Shown here: piece by piece, positions 17,493-25,403 of the stretch
Layout: each line of letters begins with the position of its first letter
How positions within the stretch are numbered: the first letter of the stretch is position 1
Source of the DNA: Reyranella sp.
GTDB taxonomy: Bacteria > Pseudomonadota > Alphaproteobacteria > Reyranellales > Reyranellaceae
Reading direction: 5' to 3'
Assembly (NCBI GenBank): GCA_030679805.1
Contig: JAUXST010000571.1
Span: 1-29,369 of the forward strand
DNA length: 29,369 bases
The notes under the pieces: model-generated
Databases searched by the model: none
The model's input: only the letters and a program-made list of their open reading frames with translations
What the model was told of the DNA's origin: nothing
Translations under genes and position numbers: made by a program

Positions 17493-18815
17493 ATGCCGAA
17501 GATCGTCGTCCTCGGTGGCGGAATCGGCGGAATCTCGATGGCCTACGAGCTGCGGACGGCCATCGGTCGTCAGGCGGACATCGTCGTCGTCTCCGAGTCC
17601 GAATGGTTTCATTTCGTGCCGTCCAATCCCTGGGTCGCGCTACGCTGGCGCAAGCCCGAGGACATCAAGGTCCACCTGCCCGAGGTGCTGACGAAGCTGG
17701 GCATCGGCTTCGACGCCACCGGTGCGAGGCGCTTGATTCCGGCCGAGAACGCCCTCGAGCTCAACGATGGCCGCCGGCTGTCCTACGACTACCTGGTGAT
17801 CGCGACCGGGCCGGCGCTCGCCTTCGACGAGGTCCCCGGTCTCGGCCCCGATGCCAACAGTCTTTCGATCTGCCACGTCGATCATGCCGGCAAGGCAGCG
17901 GATCGATGGGAGCGCTTCTGCGAGGATCCCGGCCCGATCGTGGTCGGCGCCGTGCAGGGCGCGTCCTGCTTCGGCCCGGCCTACGAGTTCGCGCTGATGA
18001 TGAGCACCGACCTGCGCCGCCGCAAAATTCGCGACCGTGTGCCGATCACCTTTGTCACCTCGGAACCTTATATCGGCCATCTCGGGCTGGGGGGTGTCGG
18101 CGACACCAAGGGCCTGCTCGAGTCGGTGCTGCGCGATCACGACATCAAGTGGGTGACCAGTGCCCGGGTCGACCGGGTGGCGTCGGATGCGGTCGAGTGC
18201 ACGGAGATCGTGGCCGACGGCAAGCCCGGCCTACAGCATCGCTTTCCGGCCAAGCTCGCCATGCTGATCCCGGCCTTCCGCGGCGTTCCCTGCCTGATGG
18301 GCGACGACGGCAAGGGCCTGCCAGGGCTCGCCAATCCGCGCGGCTTCGTGGTGGTCGACAAGCACCAGCGCAACCCGACCTATGCGAATGTCTTCGCCGT
18401 CGGCGTCTGCATTGCCATCCCGCCCTACGAGCAGACGGCGGTGCCGGTCGGCGTTCCCAAGACCGGCTATATGATCGAATCGATGGTGGCGGCCGTCGCC
18501 GAGAACATCGCCGCCCTGATCGCCGGCCGGCCGCCGGTGCGCGAGCCCACCTGGAACGCCGTCTGCCTCGCCGACTTCGGCAACGACGGCGTGGCCTTCG
18601 TCGCGCTGCCGCAGATCCCGCCGCGCAACGTCAACTGGTCGAGCCGCGGCTACTGGGTGCACGCGGCCAAGGTCGGCTTCGAGAAGTATTTCCTGCGCAA
18701 GGTCCGCACCGGCGCCAGCGAGCCGGGCTACGAGCGCCTCGCCATGAAGCTGCTGGGCATCAATCGGCTGCGCCCCGAAAAGCCCAAAATACAGCCGCCT
18801 GAGCGGGCGGCCTGA
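17493..18815 (+). CDS. sqr: Sulfide:quinone oxidoreductase
   Basis: A 440-residue peripheral membrane FAD enzyme that oxidises sulfide to polysulfide or sulfane sulfur and reduces the quinone pool. The FAD-binding GGGIGG motif is at residues 8-13, and ATGPALAFD is the second nucleotide contact. The three catalytic cysteines of the Acidithiobacillus-type enzyme all seem present: C127 (SICHVDHA), C159 (GASCFGPAYEF) and C358 (WNAVCLADFG). The C-terminal RGYWVHAAKVGFEKYFLRK is the amphipathic membrane-binding region. GGAGG precedes the ATG. The 151-bp gap from the DUF2892 gene has no obvious terminator, so one operon is likely. With the regulator and DUF302 it forms a sulfide-detoxification unit. 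Confidence 0.93.
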   Translation: MPKIVVLGGGIGGISMAYELRTAIGRQADIVVVSESEWFHFVPSNPWVALRWRKPEDIKVHLPEVLTKLGIGFDATGARRLIPAENALELNDGRRLSYDYLVIATGPALAFDEVPGLGPDANSLSICHVDHAGKAADRWERFCEDPGPIVVGAVQGASCFGPAYEFALMMSTDLRRRKIRDRVPITFVTSEPYIGHLGLGGVGDTKGLLESVLRDHDIKWVTSARVDRVASDAVECTEIVADGKPGLQHRFPAKLAMLIPAFRGVPCLMGDDGKGLPGLANPRGFVVVDKHQRNPTYANVFAVGVCIAIPPYEQTAVPVGVPKTGYMIESMVAAVAENIAALIAGRPPVREPTWNAVCLADFGNDGVAFVALPQIPPRNVNWSSRGYWVHAAKVGFEKYFLRKVRTGASEPGYERLAMKLLGINRLRPEKPKIQPPERAA

Positions 18816-18828
18816 AAGGAAACACGAC

Positions 18829-19215
18829 ATGACCTACTACATGAGCAAGACCCTCGCGCCGGGCTTCGACGAGGCGGTTCGGCGCACGACGGAGGCCCTC
18901 AAGGAGGAGGGCTTCGGCGTGCTCACCGAGATCGACGTGAAGGACACGCTGAAGAAGAAGATCGGCGTCGATTTCCGCCGCTACCGGATCCTGGGCGCCT
19001 GTAATCCCAAGCTCGCCTACGAGGCGCTGCAGCTCGAGGGCAACATCGGCACCATGCTGCCGTGCAATGTCGTGGTGCAGGAGGCGGCGGATGGCGGGAT
19101 CGAGGTCGCGGCGATCGATCCCGTGGCCTCGATGATGGCGGTCGACAATCCCCGCCTCAAGCAGGCCGCCGAACAGGTCCGCGACAAGCTCCAACGGGTC
19201 GTGTCACGGCTCTGA
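18829..19215 (+). CDS. DUF302 domain protein
   Basis: A 128-residue cytoplasmic protein of the DUF302 family, whose biochemical function is unknown. It shows the family's pattern: FDEAVRRTTEALKEEGFGVLTEIDV at the N-terminus, LGACNPKLAYEALQ in the centre, and LPCNVVVQE followed by IDPVASM. The two conserved cysteines (LGACNP and MLPCNV) suggest a thiol or metal role. It starts 13 bases after the sqr stop with AAGGAAA upstream, so it is the last gene of the sulfide operon. DUF302 genes often sit beside sulfide and sulfur-oxidation genes; a role in handling the sulfane-sulfur product is only inferred. Confidence 0.88.
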   Translation: MTYYMSKTLAPGFDEAVRRTTEALKEEGFGVLTEIDVKDTLKKKIGVDFRRYRILGACNPKLAYEALQLEGNIGTMLPCNVVVQEAADGGIEVAAIDPVASMMAVDNPRLKQAAEQVRDKLQRVVSRL

Positions 19216-19239
19216 GGGGTGAACGTGGACGGCGCTGGA

Positions 19240-19395
19240 CTCCGCCGACTCGGCAATGCTGATCGGCCAGGCCCACAGATCGAGGTTGCGTGAGATGAAC
19301 GCCGCGCCTTGATCCTAGCGGATTGTTGCCGGATAGCCGACCTGGTTGCAGGCCGTTTCCAGGCTCCGCATGACGTCCTCGCCGCGGCAGCAGGA
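19240..19395 (-). pseudogene. Fragment of an IS3-family transposase (OrfB, DDE domain)
   Basis: On the minus strand the frame reads GEDVMRSLETACNQVGYPATIR, an in-frame TAG, then DQGAAFISRNLDLWAW. This matches the middle of IS3-type transposases, where 'TIRVDQGxEFxSRDLDLWAY' surrounds the second catalytic Asp; the Val codon of that motif has become a stop. Nothing before or after looks like transposase, and no terminal inverted repeats are visible. It is a dead remnant between the DUF302 gene and nnrS. Confidence 0.6.
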
Positions 19396-19417
19396 TCGGG
19401 GATGATTTCACATCCGA

Positions 19418-20620
19418 TTAGGAGTTGCTTCGGCCCCGCTTCGGCCCGCTGAAAGCCGGGCGCATCACGGGTCCGAAAAGCGCGGGGCGGATGGCCAGCA
19501 GATAGATGCTCCAACCCGCCATCCAGATCATGACCGCGCCGGCGATGGGGTCGGGCCCCTGCGCAGGTACGAATGGCGCCAGCACCCGCACTAACGTCGC
19601 CAGCCAGATCAGAGCGAAGGCGACGAGGAGCGCGCGGCCTGCCGCCAGCGGCCCGCCTGTTCGCGCCATCGCTACCCGGCCGGAAACCGCGACGATCATC
19701 GTTCCCATCGCGCCCATGCTCAGCGCATGCACCGCATCTTTGAGGGAATAAAGATCGGGTCTCACCAAGGCCACTCCAGTCAAGACGAGTCCCACCGGCA
19801 GCCAGACCCAGGCGGCATGCAGCAAGAACAGCGAAGAATTCCGCCACGCCCGCAGGCTTTGCCAGCCGCGCATTCGCCAAAGCTGGAGCCCTCCCGCGGC
19901 AATGAGTCCGGTCCCGCCCCATGCATCAGGACTGACCAGCGCCGACACTGCGGCCAAGACAAGGCTTCCAGAGTAGAGGCCGCCATCGCGGTACCCGCTC
20001 CGTACAATCAGCGCCGCGTCAATATCGGGCAAGCTGTTGCGCGTAAAGGCGGGGATCGCGCGTCCGCCAACGACACTGATGAGAAAGGCAAACACCAAGA
20101 CTGTGGCCAGGGGCACCCAAGGCAGGACGCCCGGTCCCTGCAGTTGCCCCACGAACAGTTCGTCGAGAGCCGTCAGCGCTGCCAACGCCAGAACCAGGCT
20201 CGCCTTGCTCGTCACCCGTGCCGCAATTAGTTCCCGCATCATCACAAATCCCAGCGCGATGAAGTAGCCGACCGCTCCCGCCAGCAACGCCGCGATGGGC
20301 AGGAAGTCGGCACAGACGAGACTTAACCGTGCCGTCAGCCACAGGCCTACGAGCATCTTGAGTTCCGAAGTGGATACCGGTGGTCGCCCCGTCCAACTGG
20401 TCAGCGCTGTCAGCACATAGCCACCGACAGCCGCGCCCCCGGTCGCGAACAAGAGTTCATGCGCATGCCATAGGCCCGGAGCAAAACCGAGCTGTCCGGG
20501 CCACAGCCAGATCGAAGGAACAAGAATCGCCCAGAGTCCCGCGAAAAGGAAAAAAGGTCGATATGCCGCCTGCCAGAGCGGGTGAATGGAACGGCCAGGA
20601 TCGCCCGGCCCCTGCATCAT
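19418..20620 (-). CDS. nnrS: NnrS family heme-copper membrane protein
   Basis: A 400-residue polytopic inner-membrane protein of the NnrS family, which protects cells from nitric oxide and nitrosative stress and is linked to denitrification. It has about twelve hydrophobic helices. HAHELLFATGGAAVGGYVLTALTSWTG near the N-terminus and VGGRAIPAFTRNS in the middle are family signatures, and the His residues of WHAHE and HALSMGAMG are likely metal ligands. Start codons at 20620 and 20617 are adjacent Met codons; AAGG lies about nine bases upstream. No clear FNR box precedes it. It heads toward the IS3 remnant and ends the low-oxygen gene group. Confidence 0.92.
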   Translation of the reverse strand: MMQGPGDPGRSIHPLWQAAYRPFFLFAGLWAILVPSIWLWPGQLGFAPGLWHAHELLFATGGAAVGGYVLTALTSWTGRPPVSTSELKMLVGLWLTARLSLVCADFLPIAALLAGAVGYFIALGFVMMRELIAARVTSKASLVLALAALTALDELFVGQLQGPGVLPWVPLATVLVFAFLISVVGGRAIPAFTRNSLPDIDAALIVRSGYRDGGLYSGSLVLAAVSALVSPDAWGGTGLIAAGGLQLWRMRGWQSLRAWRNSSLFLLHAAWVWLPVGLVLTGVALVRPDLYSLKDAVHALSMGAMGTMIVAVSGRVAMARTGGPLAAGRALLVAFALIWLATLVRVLAPFVPAQGPDPIAGAVMIWMAGWSIYLLAIRPALFGPVMRPAFSGPKRGRSNS

Positions 20621-20802
20621 GGCTTGTCGCCTTGAGATCGGCGCCGCAAGGGGACTTTGGCGCGCTGCCCTCGGCTATTGAGCGGCTTTCCCCGTTCTTG
20701 TCGGCACCAGCGCCGCACCAAGTCACCAACATTTCCGTTACATGACCGAACGAGCGACATCTTGCGCCTGGGCTTGGCCGGCAATCGATCTACGAACTCA
20801 TG

Positions 20803-21126
20803 CTAGAAAAAAATAATGGCGTTGGCGTCGAGGGTCGGGTGCCGTGGCACGGCAGAAATTTCAACGCTGTCTTGCTCGAAGTCGCCAACGATGAAGATCA
20901 CAAAGGACCTGGTCCAGGCGACGAAGGGGCGTCCACCATCAACCGAGCCGAATGTCTGCTCCATCTTTTCCAGCATTGGTCTAGCTTGTTCCCAGGACAG
21001 GAGGACGTTCGGCCCTTCGCGGTATTCGGTGTCGGTCGACTTGATTTCGCCAGCAACGAGTACGGCCTCGATCGGCTCACCCAGCTTTGCCGCTAAAGTT
21101 TCCGTTTCCTCTGCGATGGTCGGCAT
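20803..21126 (-). CDS. Hypothetical protein between nnrS and ubiV
   Basis: I do not recognise this protein. From the ATG at 21126 it has 107 residues: an acidic helical start (MPTIAEETETLAAKLGE), a strand (AVLVAGEIKS), a helix (SWEQARPMLEKMEQTFG) and a beta-rich end (FVAWTRSFVIFIVGDFEQDSVEISAVP). There is no signal peptide or membrane segment. A GTG at 21192 would add 22 residues with a CSGTGC pair; the ATG is preferred because a weak GGGA site precedes it, but the choice is uncertain. It lies in the same orientation as nnrS and ubiVUT, so it may belong to the anaerobic set. Confidence 0.6.
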   Translation of the reverse strand: MPTIAEETETLAAKLGEPIEAVLVAGEIKSTDTEYREGPNVLLSWEQARPMLEKMEQTFGSVDGGRPFVAWTRSFVIFIVGDFEQDSVEISAVPRHPTLDANAIIFF

Positions 21127-21435
21127 GTTGCATCCCGTCCCGGAACAGCCTTTGACCGTGCCAATGCTCAAGTGGGCGTTCGGCCTGAGCACATTGCGAG
21201 GAACAATGTATGATGTCGGCTCGAAAGCCTAGATCATGGGGCGATCTCGCCGCAGGTCGATCATCGGTCACGATGTCGCAGTGCTACAACCTGAAGCGGT
21301 GGCGCCGCGGGCCGACCCTCGCCTTGTTCGAGTTTCTATAAGTCTTTGTTGCAGAGAACGACCAAAGGCCTTCGCGTTTGTCGATACGGATGAAGTCACC
21401 CGTCCAACATCGCGGCTTTCCTGGTCTCGTCCATG

Positions 21436-22323
21436 TCACACGAGGCGCACTCCTTCACGCCCGTGAAAAAAGCCGTTGGATAATGGAATCGGCCCAACGA
21501 GGCGTTCGACTGACATCCAAGCCTCCTCGGCCGGGAGCCGATCGTCCAGAACGCCGCGGTACAGCTTGGCAAGTTCCACCATATCGGTGCGCTGCGGCGA
21601 GAGGCGAAAGCGACGAACCCCGGACTGTCTCAGCCGACCGAGTTCACGAAGCAGGCAACCATACGAGGATGACAGGGTCTGCACGCCGTTGACGGCCAGG
21701 AAATGCTCGCCGTCCAACGTGTCGACCGGCAGCCCGTCGGGATCCTCGCCACAAGCATAGAGACAGGCATCCTTGCTGCGGCCGTAGGCACGCGAGTGGT
21801 AGCAACGCGCCGAGACGGCGAGCGGCCAGCGGCCGAAGACCTGCACTTCGATGTCTGGGGCCGGCAGGCCGGCGAGCAAGCTGACGGACTCCGCCGGCAG
21901 TTCGACCGGCACCGTCACGCGAACGGCGCCGCCTGCCGCCAGCCGGACTGCCGTCGCCCTGTTGTACGTATTGACATAGGGGCCGACCGCGTGAGGCTGG
22001 CCCGACAGCAATGCGAGCGCCGCCACGTCGTTCGCCTCGACCAGGAAGCCCTCCATTGCGAGTGCGCCTTGGAGAAGCGCCACATCGCGGTCATCGACGA
22101 TCAGCGCGGGAGTGGAAAGAACGACCTCCTTGCCGGCGGCGCGGAGGCGGGCGATCACGGCTTCATGGTGCGGAAGCGTGAAAGGCGCGCGCTTCGGGCA
22201 GATGATCTCGCCGATGCAAACGCTCTCCACGGGGGCTTCGTCGGCAATGCGAAAATAGAAGTCGCGCCATTCGTCGGCGGGCCAATGGTAGAGATGGGGC
22301 CCAAGCGTCAGCACCGGCTTCAT
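21436..22323 (-). CDS. ubiV: UbiV, oxygen-independent ubiquinone hydroxylation (U32 family)
   Basis: A 295-residue member of the peptidase U32 family that, with UbiU, carries out the hydroxylations of ubiquinone synthesis without oxygen. UbiV carries a [4Fe-4S] cluster; the expected cysteines are C42 in GEIICPKR and C174, C187 and C191 (SARCYH, DACLYAC). The 13- and 4-residue spacing of the last three is the same as in E. coli UbiV (C180/C193/C197 as I recall). The ATG overlaps the ubiU stop by four bases. The frame is open for 94 more codons upstream, but that part lies inside ubiU in another frame. It is the last gene of the ubiT-ubiU-ubiV operon. Confidence 0.93.
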   Translation of the reverse strand: MKPVLTLGPHLYHWPADEWRDFYFRIADEAPVESVCIGEIICPKRAPFTLPHHEAVIARLRAAGKEVVLSTPALIVDDRDVALLQGALAMEGFLVEANDVAALALLSGQPHAVGPYVNTYNRATAVRLAAGGAVRVTVPVELPAESVSLLAGLPAPDIEVQVFGRWPLAVSARCYHSRAYGRSKDACLYACGEDPDGLPVDTLDGEHFLAVNGVQTLSSSYGCLLRELGRLRQSGVRRFRLSPQRTDMVELAKLYRGVLDDRLPAEEAWMSVERLVGPIPLSNGFFHGREGVRLV

Positions 22324-23312
22324 CGCCAGCCCTTCCGATATGCGCCACTGGTGCCCTGCCCACCCTCGCTCAGCGCGGTCAAAGCCTGCGACGACGCGGG
22401 CCGCCCGGAAGCGGCGGCGTCGACTGCCGACCGCAATGCGCCCACGACCTGCGCGACATAGGCGCGCCCGCGCTGTCTTCCCTCGATCTTGAGGGCACGT
22501 ACGCCGGCAGCGGCGAACTCCGGAATGAGTGGACGCGCATCGAGGCTGACCGGATCCTCGAACAGGTAGGTCTGCCTGCCACCCGCCTCGAAGCGTCCCT
22601 TGCACAAAGTTGGATAACCAGGACTTTCACCCGCGGCGAAGCGATTGATCGTGAAGTCGCCCAGGCGCGCAACCAGCGTATCGTCGATCGTCAGATACTG
22701 GACGTGGCTGGCCGGCGAGCAGACCCCGAAGGTGTTGGGCGAGCGTCCGGTCGCGTAGGATGAAAGCGCACAGCGCCCCTCGGCCATCGGGCAGAGCCCG
22801 CCATAGACGAATACTTCCGTCTCCACGCGCGCTTCCGCCGTGATCGCCTTGACCTGTGAAACAGTCAGAACGCGTGGCAGCACGGCACGGCTTATGCCGA
22901 ACTCGCGCACGTAGTACTCGAGTGCCAGAGGGTGCGCCGCCGATGCCTGCACCGAGAGATGCCGCCGAAGCGCAGGATGATGTGCCGCTGCATACGCCAG
23001 GAGGCCGATGTCGGCGAGTATTACGGCGTCGACGCCGAGCGCCGCGGCATCGTCGACGGCCGAGCGCCAGGGGCCGTCATCGGCGACATGGGGGAAGGTG
23101 TTGATGGCCAGGTAGACCTTGCGCCCCCTGGCATGCGCGTAGGCAAGGCCCCGCCGGAGGTCGTCCCGGCTGAAATTCAGCCCCGGAAAGTTCCGGGCGT
23201 TCGTGGCATCGCGAAAGCCCAGATAGACCGTGTCGGCACCGGCATCGACGGCCGCCTCCAAGGCGGCCGGCGTGCCCGCCGGACAGACCAATTCCATTGT
23301 CGCCGCCGTCAT
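22320..23312 (-). CDS. ubiU: UbiU, oxygen-independent ubiquinone hydroxylation (U32 family)
   Basis: A 330-residue U32 protein that forms a heterodimer with UbiV. It begins MELVCPAGTPAALEAAVDAG, the TIM-barrel start typical of U32 proteins. The four cluster-binding cysteines are C174, C181, C198 and C237, with spacings 7, 17 and 39, which match E. coli UbiU (C169/C176/C193/C232 as I recall). It overlaps ubiT at its start and ubiV at its end, each by ATGA, so the three are translationally coupled. It should make ubiquinone when oxygen is absent, serving nitrate or nitric oxide respiration. Confidence 0.94.
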   Translation of the reverse strand: MTAATMELVCPAGTPAALEAAVDAGADTVYLGFRDATNARNFPGLNFSRDDLRRGLAYAHARGRKVYLAINTFPHVADDGPWRSAVDDAAALGVDAVILADIGLLAYAAAHHPALRRHLSVQASAAHPLALEYYVREFGISRAVLPRVLTVSQVKAITAEARVETEVFVYGGLCPMAEGRCALSSYATGRSPNTFGVCSPASHVQYLTIDDTLVARLGDFTINRFAAGESPGYPTLCKGRFEAGGRQTYLFEDPVSLDARPLIPEFAAAGVRALKIEGRQRGRAYVAQVVGALRSAVDAAASGRPASSQALTALSEGGQGTSGAYRKGWR

Positions 23313-24001
23313 CTTGGCGCGACCTCCGGCCCTTCCCGGTGTCGCGCCCTTCTTGGCGGGCGACGTTCGTCGCCGATCTCCTGCTGCAGACGTTGAAGCG
23401 TCACAGCTTGCCGCGCGAGTTCCTCACGCAGCGAGGCAGTGACGGCGGCCGTCAGCAGCGCGAGGTCTGCTTCCAGTCGGGTGTGGCCTTGGGCAAGCCG
23501 CCGCAAGGCACGAAGGCCGAAGCTGCGGAAAGGACCTCCAATCTGTCCCAGCAGGAGCTTTTCCAGTCCGATCTCCGCTCCGTCCATCGCGTTGCGGACG
23601 GCGACGATCAGCTCCATCTCGCCACTGACGCTCAGGCGGCGGGAAAAGAAAAGTGCATCGCCGTCGACCCGGCCTTCCGCCAGTGAAATCAGATCGGCCA
23701 GCCCCCCGCGCACCGTGGCATGGACGGACGGTGCCGGATCATCGTCCTGCGCAACGACTTCAATTCGCGGGGTGGAGTCGGTCAGCTCGAGAACGAATGC
23801 AAAGGGCAGGTCCGACGGGTCGAGCAGCAGCCGCTTGCCGGCAAGACCGACCAATCGCGCACTGACGTGGGGCTGTTGCCGCATGACGCTTCGGACGATC
23901 CGCTGCGCCAGCCAGCGCACAGGTCCGACGGGCAGAAATTCCAAAGGCCGCCCGAGAAGAAGGCTGGCGCTCAAGGGCACTCTCGAATCAATTCGCAGCA
24001 T
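23309..24001 (-). CDS. ubiT: UbiT, SCP2-domain accessory protein of anaerobic ubiquinone synthesis
   Basis: A 230-residue protein with an SCP2 lipid-binding domain in its middle (about residues 60-140: FAFVLEL, VHATVRGGLADLISLAEGRVDGDALFF, LSVSGEMEL), the pattern of UbiT, which holds isoprenoid quinone intermediates for UbiU/UbiV. The N-terminus (LPVGPVRWLAQRIVRSVM) fits the family. It is longer than the ~174-residue E. coli protein because of a basic, helical C-terminal tail rich in Arg and Glu. The ATG at 24001 is preceded in frame by a GTG at 24004. It is the first gene of the operon, and an FNR-type box lies about 80 bases upstream. Confidence 0.88.
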   Translation of the reverse strand: MLRIDSRVPLSASLLLGRPLEFLPVGPVRWLAQRIVRSVMRQQPHVSARLVGLAGKRLLLDPSDLPFAFVLELTDSTPRIEVVAQDDDPAPSVHATVRGGLADLISLAEGRVDGDALFFSRRLSVSGEMELIVAVRNAMDGAEIGLEKLLLGQIGGPFRSFGLRALRRLAQGHTRLEADLALLTAAVTASLREELARQAVTLQRLQQEIGDERRPPRRARHREGPEVAPR

Positions 24002-24076
24002 CACACTTTGGAATGCGTCAGGATTGTGGGTTGCCGACTATATGTTGGATGCTAGCGATCCGATGGAATGTTCGGC

Positions 24077-24090
24077 TTGACCCAGATCAA
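24077..24090 (-). promoter_or_regulatory. FNR/CRP-type box upstream of ubiT
   Basis: TTGACCCAGATCAA matches the FNR/Anr consensus TTGAT-N4-ATCAA at nine of the ten defined positions. It is centred about 82 bases before the ubiT ATG, a normal place for activation. It suggests that the ubiTUV operon is switched on at low oxygen (or by NO, if the regulator is of the Dnr/NnrR type). Confidence 0.75.
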
Positions 24091-24190
24091 TCAATTCCCT
24101 GAGTAGCCTCGCCGACGGCGGGATTTCACGGGGTGCGGCTTCCGGTGAACGACCGATCACGCCGAGTGTTCCGCGGTTGGAGCTGTTCCA

Positions 24191-24940
24191 TCAGTACGGT
24201 TGTATGATGGAGCGATGATCCCTGACTTCGACGACGTCGGGTATACCTTCGATCGCGATGCGGGAAGGATCGCGAATAGCTTCGTCTTCGACGCTGCCGG
24301 TGAGTTCGACTATGCCGTCCGACACGGTGACCGTCGTCGCCCAGGGACTCGTTCCCGGTATGCTCAAAAGCGTCTCGATTACATGGTATCGGATCATGTC
24401 GTCGTCTCTGCTCGTGGGCCCGTGGGAGCCGTCCGGCCGCGCCGCCAGAGCGCGCATGATATCGGCCCTGCTCACGACGCCGACGAGCTTTGCTCCGCGC
24501 ACGATCGGCACTCGCCTTATGTGATTGGCCTGAAGGGTCTTGACCACATCCGCCAACGAGGCGTCCTCCGGCAGCGTGACGACCTGTCCCGTCATCACAT
24601 CGCGAGCATGCCTGCCGTCGGATTTCCTCCTGGCGATGCTCTCGTTCGCCCTTTTGCCGGACGTGCCGGGCGACGACGCATTCTCAAATCCGGTGCCCAA
24701 CTCCCGCCGATGAAGCAGATCGCCTTCGCTCACGATGCCGACGACGGCGCCATGATCGGTCACCAGCACGGCGCTGATATGCCTGTCGGTGAGCAACTGG
24801 GCGATTCCGTGAACGGTGGTCTCCGGTCCCACGACGGTGAGATTGGTCGTCATTATGTGCTTTGCGCGAATCGTCAGATTAGAGCGCGGCGGGGGTGGGC
24901 TGCGACCATTTCTGGTCGGGGTGTTGGCTGTCGGGGTCAC
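24191..24940 (-). CDS. CBS-pair and BON domain protein
   Basis: A 249-residue cytoplasmic protein with two CBS domains (about residues 26-80 and 113-165: AKHIMTTNLTVVGPETTVHG and ARDVMTGQVVTLPEDASLAD) joined by a linker, then a C-terminal BON domain (about 180-245: TTVTVSDGIVELTGSV, EAIRDPSRIAIEGIPDVVEV). CBS pairs usually sense adenine nucleotides, and BON binds membranes or lipids. The partner is unknown. The GTG at 24940 is well supported by AGGAGG five bases upstream; the first CBS domain starts about 28 residues in. A perfect FNR box lies 72-85 bases upstream, so it is probably induced at low oxygen along with ubiTUV. Confidence 0.9.
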   Translation of the reverse strand: MTPTANTPTRNGRSPPPPRSNLTIRAKHIMTTNLTVVGPETTVHGIAQLLTDRHISAVLVTDHGAVVGIVSEGDLLHRRELGTGFENASSPGTSGKRANESIARRKSDGRHARDVMTGQVVTLPEDASLADVVKTLQANHIRRVPIVRGAKLVGVVSRADIMRALAARPDGSHGPTSRDDDMIRYHVIETLLSIPGTSPWATTVTVSDGIVELTGSVEDEAIRDPSRIAIEGIPDVVEVRDHRSIIQPY

Positions 24941-25011
24941 GTGAACCTCCTCTCATCCAACGGCATAACTCTGCCATGTTGCATAGAATAGCGGCCCGAC
25001 AACTATCGTCC

Positions 25012-25025
25012 TTGATCTGCATCAA
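25012..25025 (-). promoter_or_regulatory. Perfect FNR/CRP-type box upstream of the CBS-BON gene
   Basis: TTGATCTGCATCAA is an exact TTGAT-N4-ATCAA palindrome, centred about 78 bases before the GTG start at 24940. It points to control by an FNR, FixK or NnrR-type regulator. Confidence 0.8.
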
Positions 25026-25060
25026 CTGTCAGGATCATTTACCCATGATGCAGTTGCCCG

Positions 25061-25181
25061 CTCGACCAGGCAAAAGTCACCGACATGGGCACCATCATCA
25101 TCGCGACCTGCAGGCGGCCCGCCGATCGGTTCGGCGCTGGACTTCGCGAGCCTCACCGCACTCGGCGAGCGCTTCGGCGAC
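25061..25181 (+). pseudogene. Decayed aldo/keto reductase fragment
   Basis: Pieces of an aldo/keto reductase C-terminal half are still readable in order: LDQAKVTDMGTIII, then (one frame over) PPIGSALDFA, then SLTALGERFGD. They correspond to LDKAKAADMGTIII, PPIGSALDFA and SLTELGERF in the intact gene at 3393-4355. The stretches between them are deleted, and at least one frameshift separates them. The fragment runs straight into the vapC tail of repeat copy 2, so this site has collected pieces from at least two genes. Confidence 0.7.
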
Positions 25182-25188
25182 ATCGACC

Positions 25189-25403
25189 ACGCGGATATTC
25201 CGGAGCTGGCACTGCTGGCATGGCGAGCGGCCAACAAATCTCGACAGGTTCAGCAGGTTCTGCTATGAATTCTCGATAGGCTGGCGCTTCGCATGTCAAT
25301 GTGGGGCCGGCCTTTTTCATTCCGGCACGACCCGCTCGCGGCACGCCCGCGGGTATGCGCAATGCGCTCGGTGCAGCCGCCGCGACTCCTAAGTCGTGGA
25401 CAG
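25189..25403 (+). repeat. Dispersed structured repeat with vapC tail, copy 2 (215 bp)
   Basis: This copy matches 10173-10389. It opens with a VapC tail (ADIPELALLAW, here without its stop), then the shared CGACAGGTTCAGCAGGTTCTGCTAT block. The terminator hairpin (25279-25285 with 25306-25312, T5) follows, then a stem at 25335-25341 with 25347-25353 and a terminal hairpin at 25383-25396. In that last hairpin a G-C pair of copy 1 is a C-G pair here, so both sides changed together. Confidence 0.8.

Noticed and set aside
22324..22605. Extended N-terminus of UbiV
   Set aside because: The extension lies within the ubiU coding region in another frame, and the ATG at 22323 is coupled to the ubiU stop and starts the family sequence.
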